Of a stretch of DNA of 64,000 bases, positions 1-11,567 are shown piece by piece. Every line of letters starts with the position of its first letter. Position 1 is the stretch's first letter. The notes under the pieces are model-generated. The model worked only from the letters and a program-made list of their open reading frames with translations, had not been told where the DNA came from and ran no database searches. Position numbers and translations under genes: made by a program. Origin of the DNA: Sthenelais limicola (taxonomy: Eukaryota > Annelida > Polychaeta > Phyllodocida > Sigalionidae); assembly GCA_942159475.1 (NCBI GenBank), contig OW804097.1, forward strand, positions 53,588,986 through 53,652,985. The letters are read 5' to 3'.

Positions 1-122
1 TCTAAACTGTCAGGTGAACGGGTCAGGGTAATAATGTTTTTTAAAAATCTAAACTCAGCGACATATATGTAGTGGAAGTCGATATTTCCTGATTAACGTG
101 ACCATGTTTCCAGAAATCAATA

Positions 123-123
<1 letters not shown>

Positions 124-193
<70 letters not shown>
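124..193. repeat. (TA)n microsatellite
   Basis: An uninterrupted alternating TA tract of about 70 bases. The short open frame across it (repeating Tyr-Ile) is an artefact of the repeat. Confidence 0.97.
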
Positions 194-197
<4 letters not shown>

Positions 198-1318
198 GAA
201 ATGGTGTGCGTGCAAATATTGTATATAACATAATGTATGAGACCCACTACGCCAAAACCATATAGCCCTACATAGGCAAAAATGCGTCAATTTATCGAAT
301 TCAGGCTGATGTTTCTATCGGTGATTATATATGTGGCCTTTTCCCACTGTTTTGTATTGTAAAGATGGAATAAATTTCAATCATAATTAGCTATAATCAA
401 ATGTAATTCTATACAAAACAGACACACACAGCCCAACCCCCATCGGGTTAATTTAAAAATTGCACGGACCTTCTGAACCACATTATAAAAAGTGACTCAA
501 GGAACGGACAAAAAAATCCTTACGCTATAACACATCTACATCGAAAAGTAGTAGTTTGCGTTTGGTTCCAGGTCGCGTGGACTGAAGATATTCCGAGTGG
601 GACGGCTGTTACCACTTGATGTGGTGATTACTGAGTAGGCACTCTGCAGACGGTGATTTTTGAGGAAATCCAAGTGGGAATGATTGAACTTCTTGGGGCA
701 GGGACTGACAAGTAAAGTAGTACATGCTATAGATAGATTTACTACGAGGAAGTTCATGTACTATGATGTTTTGAGAAGATCCATATCGTTTGTACCTAAT
801 GTTGAAGCAGTGAAAAGCCCTGATCTGGGGTTTGTATGTGGAATTATATTATACTGCAAAGCTTATGAAGAGATAAAAGCAAAGAGAAATTGCCAGAAAT
901 TGGGATTGCCTTGTATTCCTAACTGACAGGCATTGTCACACAGTCATAGGTTCTCGATTGTAATTTGAAGAAAATTTCGTCCCTCATGATTGATTTGTTC
1001 ATTACCATTAAAACTTATTATAGAATGTAGCCAGATAGATCCTTCCTACTAAGGAAGCCAGGGGCATTAATTAAAAAAACACATGTATACATACATTAAG
1101 ACATATCTCTCCATAAAATTAAAATATATAAGAGGATGTCTTTCTTGATATTTTATCTGTGTGTGTTTATTTTATAGTCACTACAATGTAGGCCAAAATG
1201 AGATGGATTATTTTTTTTCAAAAGTTTCTTTTCTTTTTACTTTGGGGTTACTTCATATATGGAAACCCCCAAGCACAACAAATGTCATCTGAATTTGGCC
1301 GACAGTTTAGATAGATTT
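194..1318. other. Unassigned AT-rich DNA
   Basis: I see no recognisable gene, RNA or repeat here. The short open frames near 536-926 on both strands have no family signature and overlap one another, so they are not annotated. Confidence 0.5.
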
Positions 1319-1790
1319 CCAGTAGAGATAATGTAGAAATAATATTCATGGACAACGAAGCAATCTATTTTACAAGTTGAAATATAGCTTTATACCATCA
1401 GTACCGTCTCATGGAACACATTTTGGCACAAATGTTGATAATCGACCCTCCACATAAGCTTGTGTAAACATTGAATGGCGGTCAACATTTCTCACCTATG
1501 TGCAATCAAATTTATTGGTGGATATCTTTATTGATACTTTATTTTTATTTGATATTCACTAGAAAGTTTTGCATTAGAGATAATTTAGATATATATTTAG
1601 ATCTATAATATTCATAGAAAAAGAAACAAAAGATGAATTATAGCTTTGTATTATCAGTACATTGGCATGGAACAGCGCATGGCTCAAATTTAATGCTGAT
1701 AATTGATCCTTCCGTACAAGCTCGTTTAAATATTGACTGGCAGTACACCAGTCAAAAAGTTCACCACAGCTGTCAAACAAATTACTCTAG
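1319..1790 (+). repeat. Diverged tandem duplication, ~250-bp period
   Basis: Segments 1319-1515 and 1572-1790 align with many substitutions. Shared words in the same order include TAGAGATAAT, AATATTCATRGA, TATAGCTTTRTA, CATGGAACA and a GTxxACA(T/G)xxGCT(T/C)GT block. It looks like an old local duplication; no coding potential is visible. Confidence 0.6.
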
Positions 1791-4583
1791 CGATTAATCT
1801 ATATCATACATTTACCTTTGCCAAGAACCTCCACGTTTAGTACATACATACGATTAAATATTGGACGTAGATTCTGACGTTAATACAACCGCATAACCCG
1901 CTGCAATTGAATTTTAAATTATTTGGACTCGCACCGATGTAATCATGGGTTGGAAGCGACTGGGTGCTTATGATTTCATATCTCAATTCCAGGGAGAATA
2001 AAAAAGACTTCAAGCCTTAATTGCTGTTACACTTGTAATATATACTGGCCCAAATTCGTAGCGTATGGTATTTCAAAGTCTTTACTCAGCAGCTGTCAAG
2101 GCTTTCCCTTTATCAGGTTAAAAAGGTTTGTGTTGCTAAATGATAGCTTATCAGGAAGAGTCCGCCATGTTTTACACATCCAGTTCGGTGACACAGTTTG
2201 CTTTTAAAAACAAATGTTTGCAAGAACGACGTATTAACTGATAGCAATATTTGCCGAATGTCTTCTGTTTACTAATAAATAATATAATATTGGCATGTAC
2301 ACCAGTTTTACGTCAATGCTGACAATCTTCTGAGCTATGTCATATTTACAGTGTTACAATATTTGAATGTGTTTTGATCCTCACCGTAATCCATTCTAGC
2401 AGATAAAGAATGAGACTGATTCAATCTTTTTAAAAAAATGTGGGGAAGAAGGAATGGTATTAAACTTGTGCTCGGTGGAGGGACCCAATTTAGAGTTAAT
2501 ATTCACAATATTCCAAGTTTATTTTGGATTGTTATAGGAAGAAGGTTTAAAGCAGCAAGGCCATATCAGCTGCCCTTCCACAATCCACACTTACCACAGA
2601 GGTGACGAGCCACATCAGCTAGGGTGTTTGGCGTTAATTACCAAAACAAGTAGGTATTCCCTACAAAATTACTAGTTTAAGAACTTATAATCCGATCCCC
2701 ACGGATATTGGAAATCATGTTGGGAAAGATCTAGACACATTGTTTTTACTTCCAGTCAGCTTCAAACGGTCCGGGCTGCTAATTCTCCGGTTATCGAGAA
2801 AGTTTATCAGATAGAATAAATTCCCTGTTTACCAATTTATGTGCTACCTCCATCTCAATCCTCTGTTATATCATCTAATTGTATACCAGCGGGAGCATAT
2901 TACAATAGCAAATCCTTACGACAATCTGTCACTCAATTATCAACGTCTTCACATTTCATCTATAGGTCAGGGAATAAACCAGAAATTAAAATACCATAGG
3001 CTACATTTCCCAGAGGCAAATGCCGCAGCAAGAAGCAATCAAGAAGTGAAATGTTTATGTCAGTTTAAGCGTCCAAAAATGAGAAAATTGTCATTTCCAA
3101 TGGAAATGATTTGCAGCGTCAAGAGGCAAACACACGCAATGGTCTCTTTGTGCCTTTGTCACCTCCAATCTCAAAGTTACTCCCTCTCCCGGCATCCTTT
3201 CCTCTGGGTTCGAGTCCAAGAAACTCTCCAGCGACATTACCAAGATCGCCTCATTCCCTGCTGGTCACTTGTCACATACATATATATATTGAGCGTTCAT
3301 TTGTCAGCAATTATGGAGCTACAACTGCTAATGTAACAACATGGAATGTGCTATAGCTCCCGGCTCAAATTGACTGAAGTGATACCTGAGATATTCCCAA
3401 GAGCAAATCCATAAAGTCTCATGAATTTTCTGGTGGACCTTAAATTTGTCGGCTTGGTCGAACTTAACTTCCTCAACAATCTGTAGGTTTCAATTCTTCG
3501 TGTTAAAAGATGTATCCCTGGTTCTCAAATTGGAATACGCGGTTTGACAAAAATGGTGAAAGGTAGCTTTGTTAGCCCTATACAGGGCTTTGAGTTGAAC
3601 TCGATTCGAACAGGGTTGTTAGGGCTGCGGTAGTTTGTGGAGAGTGGTAAAAGTTTCTAACCCCACATTATGACAATAAAATCAATCTTTTAAATCTTAT
3701 TGCCCTACTGGTTACCTTTCAATACTGGATGTGAAGAATTAATCAACTGCGGGCAGAGTTTTCATCTGCTCCACCCAAAAAAACTGCGAGGTATAGTCAT
3801 TTTGTAAAGGTCATCATTTTATACTACATATCAATATGAAATTAACCATTTCATATAACAACTTTTATCACTCATAGTCATGATAATGCCTTGCTATTAA
3901 AGATATGTCAGCAATCGGAGAACAGATCGGAGATACAATTCACTTTCCTTCTCGGGCTGCACCTAAAATGTTTTCTTGTACAGGTCTAAATGTCCAAAGC
4001 ATAGAGTACCCCAAGCACGACCTGCATCGTGATTGGCTAAACATAATAATCATTCTGCCTTTGGTCTGAAAGCACTGAAATCAGCCTTTTGACGGAAGCT
4101 ACAGTTATGTTAACTAGACCCTCATTATAGCCTGAACCTCGAGGGAATAAGAACGACTTGTCCACAAAATAGGATTGCTCGGAGTCTCACTAATACATAT
4201 TGGCCTGGACAAGATGTCCTTTTCCCATGGCGCTTCTCTGTGTTTGCCCTAATCCCGGACCGCATCTCCCGATCCAATCAGTGTCGGGTGCGAGTCAGTA
4301 TATTTGTTAATTCATGCGGAGACCAAGAAATTGGTGACTGCAATCGGACATGCTATGACGCCATGGAGTTTAGACTCTATCTATAGAATATATTCTCAGC
4401 ATTTGAAATGGTCAAACCCAAGTTTAATATTTGAGATTTTCTGAAAGCTGGGATGGATCTAGAATTGTTAAAGGGCCGGAGGGTTACATATATCATAATC
4501 ACCTCATCACCATAGTTATTTAAGATTAATTATATATAATTAAGGTAGGCGATGGGAAGAACGTCATTGCGACGGCTTCGTAT
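1791..4583. other. Unassigned stretch with one 165-codon open frame
   Basis: The only long frame is 2839-3336 (+), 165 codons. Its translation shows no domain, signal peptide or membrane segment that I recognise, and the composition (many His, Leu, Gln, Ser) looks accidental. A second frame at 3111-3356 overlaps it. A host exon cannot be excluded, but nothing else in this stretch supports one. Confidence 0.4.
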
Positions 4584-5096
4584 TAGTAGGGTTCATTCTT
4601 TCAGCCCCATTTTTTTTTAGCGTAGTATGTTTTGAAGATTGATTCTTGTACAGAATTTTCCACTCGTTCATATTAGTCGGGTCCACCCTCGCAAAAGTTT
4701 GGGGAAAATCCACCAGGGGGCAAAATCCAAGATGGCCGCCAAATTTAGGGAAAAATGCAATAAGTTGGTCAAAAACCAATTTTATATGTCATGTTGTATA
4801 TCAAAATTGAGCTCTCTTTGAGATACATACTTTTAACTCAGAAATCTTGTTGCCATGGCTACCTAGTAACCATGGCAACTAAAAAACATACAAAATTTGG
4901 CCATTTTTGGCTTGAGTTAAGTGCCATTCTTGAAAATGTTTCTAAAAATAATTGTCAAAATTAAGTAATAATTGGCAGCGAAGACTAAGAGGTATCTAAA
5001 ACCCAATAGAAAATTGGGACAGTTGCCATGGATACTAGAATATGGTTGCCCCAACATTGCAATGATGTTCGATCTGGGCCATTCAATCCAGCAATA
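4584..5096 (+). repeat. Left inverted arm of the foldback element
   Basis: This arm pairs with 7257-7768. A 60-codon open frame at 4639-4821 (+) recurs almost unchanged at 7530-7712 (-). That reflects arm identity, not a gene. Confidence 0.85.
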
Positions 5097-5269
5097 GTTC
5101 TCCCCAGTGGATGATGCTAATAGTGGGGCAGATGAAGTGGAGTTTTCAGGGTAATCGTTCAAATGATGGTACAAGCACCAAATTTGGCACAAACGATCCT
5201 CAGGAGTAACCTTTCAAAAAAAGCTGTTTGCCATGTGAAATTTCAAGATGGCCACCATTTTTCAAGATG

Positions 5270-5655
5270 GCTGCCATTTGAGACCTGAAAATGCTATTTT
5301 TGTCATAGAATGGGATAGGATAGTCCGATTTGAATGATCTTGATGTCAAATTATATGCATTTACCTACGCAGAGGCCATATTTGTATTCCTGGATCATTT
5401 GAAATTCAAAATGGCTGCCATTTTCCAAGATGGCTGCCTTTTCCCCCCTAAAGTTGCTACTTTTGTCACAAAATTGGTTTGGATAGTCCGATTTGAATGA
5501 TCTTGATGTCAAATTATATGCATTTACCTACGCAGAGGCCATATTTGTATTTCTGGATCATTTGAAATTCAAAATGGCCGCCCATTTTCCAAGATGGCCG
5601 CCTTTCCCCCCCCTAAAATTGCTACTTTTGCCACAAAATTGCTAAAATGCTACTT
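5270..5655 (+). repeat. Tandem ~165-bp units rich in AAGATGGCNGCC
   Basis: The block containing GATAGTCCGATTTGAATGAT occurs at about 5318 and again at about 5483, a period of 165 bases, and a partial third unit follows. Each unit carries CAAAATGGC and CCAAGATGGC words. It lies just inside the left arm and is probably a subterminal repeat of the same element. Confidence 0.75.
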
Positions 5656-6190
5656 TCTCCACAATATTTGCCCTTAAAGGACAGGATGCATAAAATCTGA
5701 AATATTATTTTTAGTGTTTTCCTCTTTAAAATTGTTCAAAGTTACATTATTGAGTATAATTATATATTTTTGGTGAGATTGATGAAGGTGTGAGAAGCAC
5801 TTTTAAAAAGGTGACCTCAATACGACTACTAGCAGTATCTAAGTAGGTAGTGACGTCACAGGGGTAACGCAGTTCTGCCCGCACTGTGTAACTTCATCTA
5901 CACAACGCATAACAAATGCCGTAGTTCTGTGATTATCTTCCGTGTAACTTGTCATTTAACATCATGAATTAGAAAAAAGATATTATGGGACTCTATGTTT
6001 GTTTGTTGTTAAGAAGGACTAGTTAAGAAATGACCTAAAGACAATATATTGATATGTATGAAACATGCCGTCCTGGTGTTGTATGCAATATCTGACAGTG
6101 ACAGTGAAAGATATCTAACTTTCTTCCAAAAACCTTGTGGGTACAAGCTTTCCATATAAGCAGGAGGAATATGTAGTTACAAGCCAACCT

Positions 6191-6209
6191 CCCCCCCCCC
6201 CCCCCCCCC
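6191..6209. repeat. C19 homopolymer
   Basis: Nineteen consecutive C residues inside the foldback element. It is one of several long G or C runs in this window. Confidence 0.95.
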
Positions 6210-6229
6210 ACACTGGAACTGCCTCTGGT

Positions 6230-7160
6230 CTTCCAAGGCTGGTACTGTAAGGACCAAGTCTACTTCAACCAGAGGAAAGGGTAGTGGATCCTTGGTTTAA
6301 AGCAAACCGAGTTCCTCAGACTCTAGTTTAAAGACTGCTCCAGTCACCAAATGCCCAAAGTCTGAGAGCCAGTCTAAGGCAACCAAGTAGCTGCTCCTGC
6401 TGCAAAGAAGAGCAGACGTTCAACCAAGACCCTGAAATTGGTGGTTGGGACATTAGCCCAGTTGCCTTAGACACAGCCGCTTTGGTGGAGACATCAGAGT
6501 CAGGAGTGAATAAGGCCCTGAAGGTTCTGCATGAGGCAGCAGAGGAAACTAAGAGGCAGGTTAAGGCAATGGTAACCTCCCTTGCAGGACCTCTGCGCAA
6601 GCTTCAGGCGGTGGATGAGGTGGGTACACTGAAGGAGATTTGGACTCTGAAAGCGTCCAACAACGAAAAGCAACAGAAAATCCTGATGCTCCTTGAGGAA
6701 AATACCAGGCTTCAGGGTTTGCTGTTGGTGGACTACACACTTGGATGAGTCAAACCAGGGCCAAACACAGGGTTCACTCATAGGAAGCCTGCCTGTCTCA
6801 TCAGACAAAGCAGTTGAGCCTGATCGGACCAAGCCTTCTTTTGCTCCAATATGACTCCTGCTTTAATAGTTGTGTCCAGTGGAGCTGGGGGACGTTTGAG
6901 GCTGACAACCACCAAATTAATTTCCTCACCAATCTCCTGGACCAGTTCAAGTCCCAAGGACAGCCGCCACAGGTCACACAGACTGTTGCTACTGCTGTGG
7001 GCCAGACTCCCCCTCCTGATGGTGGAGTATGTTTGACACCCCAAACAGACCTTCCCCTAAGAACAAGCCTGATGATGACGATGAGACCGACCATGGACAA
7101 AAGAAGATGGACCTGGACTAAGACGATTTGGAACAATGATTACTGGAACGCCCCTTGACT
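6230..7160 (+). pseudogene. Decayed coding-like interior of the foldback element
   Basis: This segment is less AT-rich than its surroundings and has open stretches in more than one plus-strand frame. The clearest is 6482-6748 (88 codons), which starts at an ATG and is rich in Glu, Lys and Leu. Heptad-like spacing around 'NKALKVLHEAAEETKRQV' and 'NNEKQQKILMLLEENTRL' suggests a coiled coil. A second frame, 6814-7158, contains 'INFLTNLLDQFKSQGQ' and a Pro/Thr-rich tail. Stops and frame changes separate the two. A coiled coil followed by a low-complexity tail would suit a structural or ORF1-like protein of the element, but I recognise no family. The coding interpretation is inference from composition and open frames alone. 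Confidence 0.3.
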
Positions 7161-7256
7161 CGAAAGATGCCACACTCGAAAGATGCCACCCTCAGATGCT
7201 TTTGGATCATTGGACTTGTTGCCCTGGTGTGAAGCTTCTAATTTAAGTTGACATAT

Positions 7257-7768
7257 TGCTGTATTGAATGGCCCAGATCGAACATCATTGCAACGTTGGG
7301 ACAACCATATTCTAGTATCCATGGCTACTGTCCCAATTTTTTATGGGGTTTTAGATACCTCTTAGTCTTCGCTGCCAATTATTACTTAATTTTGACAATT
7401 ATTTTTAGAAACATTTTCAAGAATCGCACTTAACTGTAAGCCAAAAATGTCCAAGTTTTGCATGTTTCTCAGTTGCCATGGTTACTAGGTAGCCATGATG
7501 ACAAGATTTCTGAGTTAAAAATATGTATCTCAAAGAGAGCTCAATTTTGATATACAACATGACATATAAAATTGGTTTTTGACCAACTTATTGCATTTTT
7601 CCCTAAATTTGGCGGCCATCTTGGATTTTGCCCCTCGGTGGATTTTCCCCAAACTTTTGCAAGGGTGGACCCGACTAATATGAACGAGTGGAAAATTCTG
7701 TACAAGAATCAATCTTCAAAACATACTACGCTAAAAAAAAAATGGGGCTGAAAGAATGAACCCTACTA
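7257..7768 (-). repeat. Right inverted arm of the foldback element
   Basis: Reverse complement of 4584-5096, with substitutions and small indels. It ends in the same TAGTAGGG terminus. Confidence 0.85.
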
Positions 7769-8108
7769 TATGTACTATTCCTGCAATAACAAATGTTCAA
7801 AAATAATATCATTTTAACTCCAGGTAGGGGTCATTATACATATTATGTACCAAGTTAATACTAAATTAGGTATATTTGGATGTTAGTTATAACAATTTTG
7901 TTTCATTTTTTTTTATAATTTTAGCGATGCTCATTCTTCAATTTGTACACTTGTCAATCTAAGGCCAATGCATTTCTCCTAATTTCATCATCTGAAATTT
8001 AAGGGATTTACTTTAATTACAGTGTATCTTTTCTACGTACAGTATGTACAAAGCATGTCCTTCATCTGAATGTTTAGTGAAAACAATAACTGTATCAAAA
8101 ACACACCA

Positions 8109-8207
8109 TATTGCGCTCGCAGATTGTTATGCCCCCGTTGCATAACAATCTGCAAGCGCAATATTAACACTGAAAAAGCTACTTGCAGATTGTTATGCAA
8201 CGGGGGC
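8109..8207. repeat. Three-part inverted repeat (hairpin plus third arm)
   Basis: Arms 8109-8131 and 8141-8163 form a 23-bp inverted repeat (one mismatch) around a 9-base loop. The loop plus right arm is then repeated in inverted form at 8183-8207 (TTGCAGATTGTTATGCAACG and on). Two alternative hairpins are therefore possible. No ORF covers it. Confidence 0.85.
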
Positions 8208-8489
8208 CATATGTCATTACATTACATTCCGGCCTATTGCTTACATCAACGAAAATACAAAACAATATTTACTGCTCAAAATGGCAAGATCATGGCTTTC
8301 CACTGGTTTAGTTTGCTTCGAAATCATTTCTAAATTGTTGTTAATGATAGTAACAGCCCAACAAAAGGGGACTAAAGCAATTAGATTCTTCGTTAATGGT
8401 CCTTCGTTTTTCTCTAAGTCTCCCGGAAACAAGCCTCGGCTTCGCATCGGCTTGGTTCCTGGGAGGCTTAAGCGCGATATCCACTTGCA

Positions 8490-8625
8490 CGATAATCGGT
8501 CACTTAGCGGTCACTGACAATCAGTCACCAGCGGTCACCGACAATCGAGCAAGTGGATACCGGGAATCGACAATCGGTCACTTGGTGCATTTTATCGGTG
8601 ACGTTTGTCGGTGACCCCTCCCAAC
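8490..8625 (+). repeat. Subterminal array of interrupted palindromes (ACCGACAATCGGT type)
   Basis: Words such as GATAATCGGTCAC, CGGTCACCGACAATCG and GACAATCGGTCAC recur several times. An inverted copy of the terminal motif (GCAAGTGGATACC) sits between them. The core ACCGA-CAA-TCGGT is an interrupted palindrome. It looks like a multi-site binding array for a transposase, by analogy with known subterminal repeats; that role is inference. Confidence 0.75.
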
Positions 8626-8914
8626 AATATCTATTTTGTTAAAAAATGTTTTTGTTTTTTCAGCTTGTATGGCCATATCGATGTTGGTTATGATTGGGAA
8701 ACACCCCAATAACATTTGCATAGACGTTTTAGTTCATTTCCACATTAATTTTGTCACTATTTGTGGTTGATTATATTTTATATTGGTCTTTTTAAGGCTT
8801 TTTTCTGCATTTTTTCAATTATTTATTATAATATGCATAGTCACAAACAGGAGAAGAGCTGTTTACGTTCAACTGGTGGCCATCTTGGTTTGACCTCTCA
8901 TCTGAAGTCTCGTT

Positions 8915-9969
8915 TCACGAGGAGTCAGTTTTTCCATCTTTGTGGTCCTTGAAGCGGCAATTCTTGACCGAATGACGATATTTGCAATTACTACAAATAT
9001 GTAACCTAGTGCACTTGCCGAAACAGCCAGATGAATTAAATTTGTAACATATATCCGATGGCCAGTCGTCGGGCATAGGAGCGGAAGCGGCCGAAGACTC
9101 ATCCCGAGCAGGCCGGAAGCGGCCGGAAGCGGCCGGAAGAACCACGTCGGTTTGTTGACCTCCCGCTGTCAGATTTATCGGAATTCTTATTTTCATCTTG
9201 GTTCTTGCGGTTGTAAAACCCGCTGAGGTAAATACCTGCGCAAAACTGATCCGGGGGACCGAAGGTGTCAGTGCCAGCGATAAAATTATCAACCACATGT
9301 CTATCGTACAATATACAACCGGCCGTGGAAAAATTCGAATCGACAACATGGCGACCCACATACAGCATATGTTTCAAATAGCCCTCGGCGGTATCAACAT
9401 CTTCAGAAAGAAAATTATTATACACCTTCAACATTCCAAACTGAAGCTCAGTACCAGACAATTTATTGTGATCCATTTGCTTAATGGTCTGGTGGTATGA
9501 CATGACTTGACACTGATATTCAGGCCTATACTCGATACCTTTTTTTGACAGAGCTCCCTGATTAACTGACAGCGAAAGCTGCTCGATGCACCCCGTCAAG
9601 CCAACGATTTCTCCAGCAGACAGTTGTTGTACCATTAGAGCCAGAGGAGCCCGATGATCCTGAGTCATTCTTCGGAGGAGGTTTACCACCTTCCAAGGCG
9701 TTAAGACGATCCATAATAGCAGATAAAACGGTATCTGTTGCAGGAGGTTTCTCCTTCTTTAAAGCCTCACCGCCGATTTTCTCAAGGTATTCCAGGTACT
9801 TTGGGTCGGACTTGTCCGTGCACCCCGCCGCATCAAGGAGAGACATGGTAGAAGAATCAGAGGTAAGTTTAGCTACAATAATATCACGATCACCCGTATA
9901 CTTGCATCTAGAACCGTGAGGACCGTAGTGAAGAAAAGTGCATTTAGAACATTTACCTAGTTTAGGCAT
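8915..9969 (-). pseudogene. Gag-like ORF with zinc-knuckle C-terminus, frameshifted
   Basis: Two or three overlapping minus-strand frames join into one ~350-residue product. It starts at the ATG at 9969 (MPKLGKCSKC). A Lys/Glu-rich segment follows, then a Ser/Gly linker, a longer helical-looking segment and a Cys/His-rich end with 'ICYKFNSSGCFGKCTRLHIC' followed by 'SNCKYRHSVKNC'. That Cys/His spacing resembles the zinc-binding C-terminus of ORF1/gag proteins of tyrosine-recombinase retrotransposons (DIRS/Ngaro); the assignment is from memory of the pattern. At least two frameshifts are present, near 9560-9690 and near 9110, where CGGCCGGAAG is tandemly repeated. The ORF lies wholly inside the insertion that splits the left arm, so it may be a separate element or cargo. 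No reverse transcriptase or recombinase is adjacent. Confidence 0.5.
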
Positions 9970-10869
9970 TGAAAGGCAAAAATTTTGCTATCATATTGTC
10001 CGGAGATGCTATGCACGTCTGCAGCGCCAGAGCAATATGAAGGAACTGTTGTTTGCCGTCGCCTGGGCGATTACCCAAGGTCAGGTGTATCCGCTTCCGG
10101 TGATCGATATATCCCTATAGGCCTTCGTCATATAGGTAGACTTATTATTCATTATTGTTTTGGTGAATATTGTTATTTGGAGTTTATTTGTACATTTATT
10201 TTTATCCTTTCTAAATAATTATAATTATTTATTGGTATTTTTTGGGGATTATTTCGACTATATTTCGACTTCAAAAGTCTCCATATTGTACAGTATATTA
10301 CACCACCTTGTAGCATACTTATTTAACTTGATATTTCTTTAATTAAATATACCGAATATAGGTTTTAATATATTTCCATATAATGTTCTCTGTGTATAAT
10401 GATATAACTTATTATCATGGCGCAGGTAAATGTCAATGTTAAATAATATGGAGATCGATCACAAAACAATAGCAACAATAATAGATTTATAAGTAAAGTC
10501 TCACAATAAATAAATCCAGTTTCGTCACAGAATTACAAGAGCCTGTATAGAAATATTTACCCCCCCCCCTCCCCCACCCCCAGCCTTCTGATTGCTTGTG
10601 TAACCTCCTGTTCTAATTATTTTCTACAATCGTGCCCAACCTTGCATTGATATTTTATTTTGTATTTAAAGATGTTTATTCAGCAACCCCATCCCTGACG
10701 TAGGCACCCCACCCCCGACGTACACAATATCATGTCTTTAGCAGGAATGGATTCAGCAGAACAAACTCCTGATATGTGAATAAATAAAAAGAGTTGAAGG
10801 GGTTTCTGTTTTTAAAAGAACAAACACCATTTTAGCACTCATTTATGATTATGAATATTAACATTATGT

Positions 10870-10935
10870 TTATTATTTAATTTCTGAGGCTTAGTGCAGT
10901 ACACAGATCTCGAACGGCGACATTTGCCATTTATT
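10870..10935 (+). pseudogene. Fragment of a conserved coding segment (YYLISEA...GDI)
   Basis: This stretch translates to 'YYLISEA' followed by an in-frame stop and 'CSTQISNGDI'. The same peptide is intact at 45897-46124 (minus) and partly repeated at 12128-12190. It is a remnant of an unrecognised protein carried by the long-TIR family. Confidence 0.5.
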
Positions 10936-11567
10936 TTTCATGTATTTTTTTTGTTTCTACGTTAATTTAACTCTCTATAAGTTAATTTTTATTCATATAT
11001 AGGCAGTATGTATGTCTAATTTGTTGATGCACGGCGATAGAAATATATATTAACAAGAGTTCAGAAAATATTTAAATAATACTTGGAAAAATCGAAGTCA
11101 GAAGAGTCTAACAGGTTGCAAATACAGCAGAATAATTGTCTATACCCCCCCCCCCCCCACCTCTGCTTGTGTAACCTCCTGTTCTAATCTTTTTCTACAA
11201 CCGTGCCCAACCTTGCATTGATCTTAGTGTTAAGGCGAGATTTTTCTATTGTCATTGATTTTGATTTCATTTGATTTTTAAAATTTGATTTTTAAAAATA
11301 CATTTCCCACCTCTCTACATTCAATTATACCATACCAAATTGTCACTTCCCCATGTCAGCGCCCAGATATCTGTTTTATCTGCCCGCACAAATCTTTACC
11401 CGCATTTGGCGGCGGGAGGGTGCTAATTTCACACCCTGACAAATATCCTCAGAATAGCCTGATTTTATCCTATACATTTAAAGCAAATAAACAAATAATT
11501 AATCAGATATTTAAGTAGATTGACATTATATCCGTGCAGGGATTGTTAATTGTAGTTATACATAAAA

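Larger units (their letters stand above)
4584..7768. mobile_element. Foldback DNA element with ~0.5 kb terminal inverted repeats
   Basis: The sequence from 4584 inward (TAGTAGGGTTCATTC) is repeated as the reverse complement ending at 7768. The arms, 4584-5096 and 7257-7768, stay collinear for about 510 bases with scattered substitutions and then diverge together. The bases just outside both ends read TAT (4581-4583 and 7769-7771), which could be a short TA or TAT target duplication. The 2.2 kb interior holds AAGATGGC-rich tandem units, a C19 tract and a decayed, possibly coding segment at 6.2-7.2 kb. Long TIRs with a short TA-type duplication suggest a cut-and-paste DNA transposon. I cannot name the superfamily because no transposase motif is readable. 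Confidence 0.8.
8470..10415 (+). mobile_element. Left arm of a long terminal-inverted-repeat element
   Basis: The arm starts AAGCGCGATATCCACTTGCA and runs inward through a short-repeat array (to ~8640) and an AT-rich segment. It matches, in reverse complement, 47755-48968, including the blocks at 8660-8830 and 10150-10410. Relative to the right arm it carries a ~1.3 kb insertion (about 8832-10145) with a gag-like ORF. It lacks a ~0.5 kb insertion that the right arm has. The two arms face each other across 40.5 kb. They could be the termini of one very large element or two separately inserted copies in opposite orientation. No convincing target-site duplication flanks the pair. Confidence 0.75.

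Noticed and set aside
41..247. Open frame of repeating Tyr-Ile on the minus strand
   Set aside because: It is the translation of a TA microsatellite.
2839..3336. 165-codon plus-strand frame
   Set aside because: No domain, odd composition, and overlapped by another frame; kept only as an unassigned stretch.
4639..4821. 60-codon frame repeated almost identically at 7530-7712 on the other strand
   Set aside because: The similarity is explained by the inverted arms of the foldback element; nothing shows protein-level conservation.
8490..8625. Subterminal repeats as a CRISPR or replication-origin iteron array
   Set aside because: The repeats lie at the ends of a mobile element, include an inverted copy of its terminus, and recur at its other end and in a related element.
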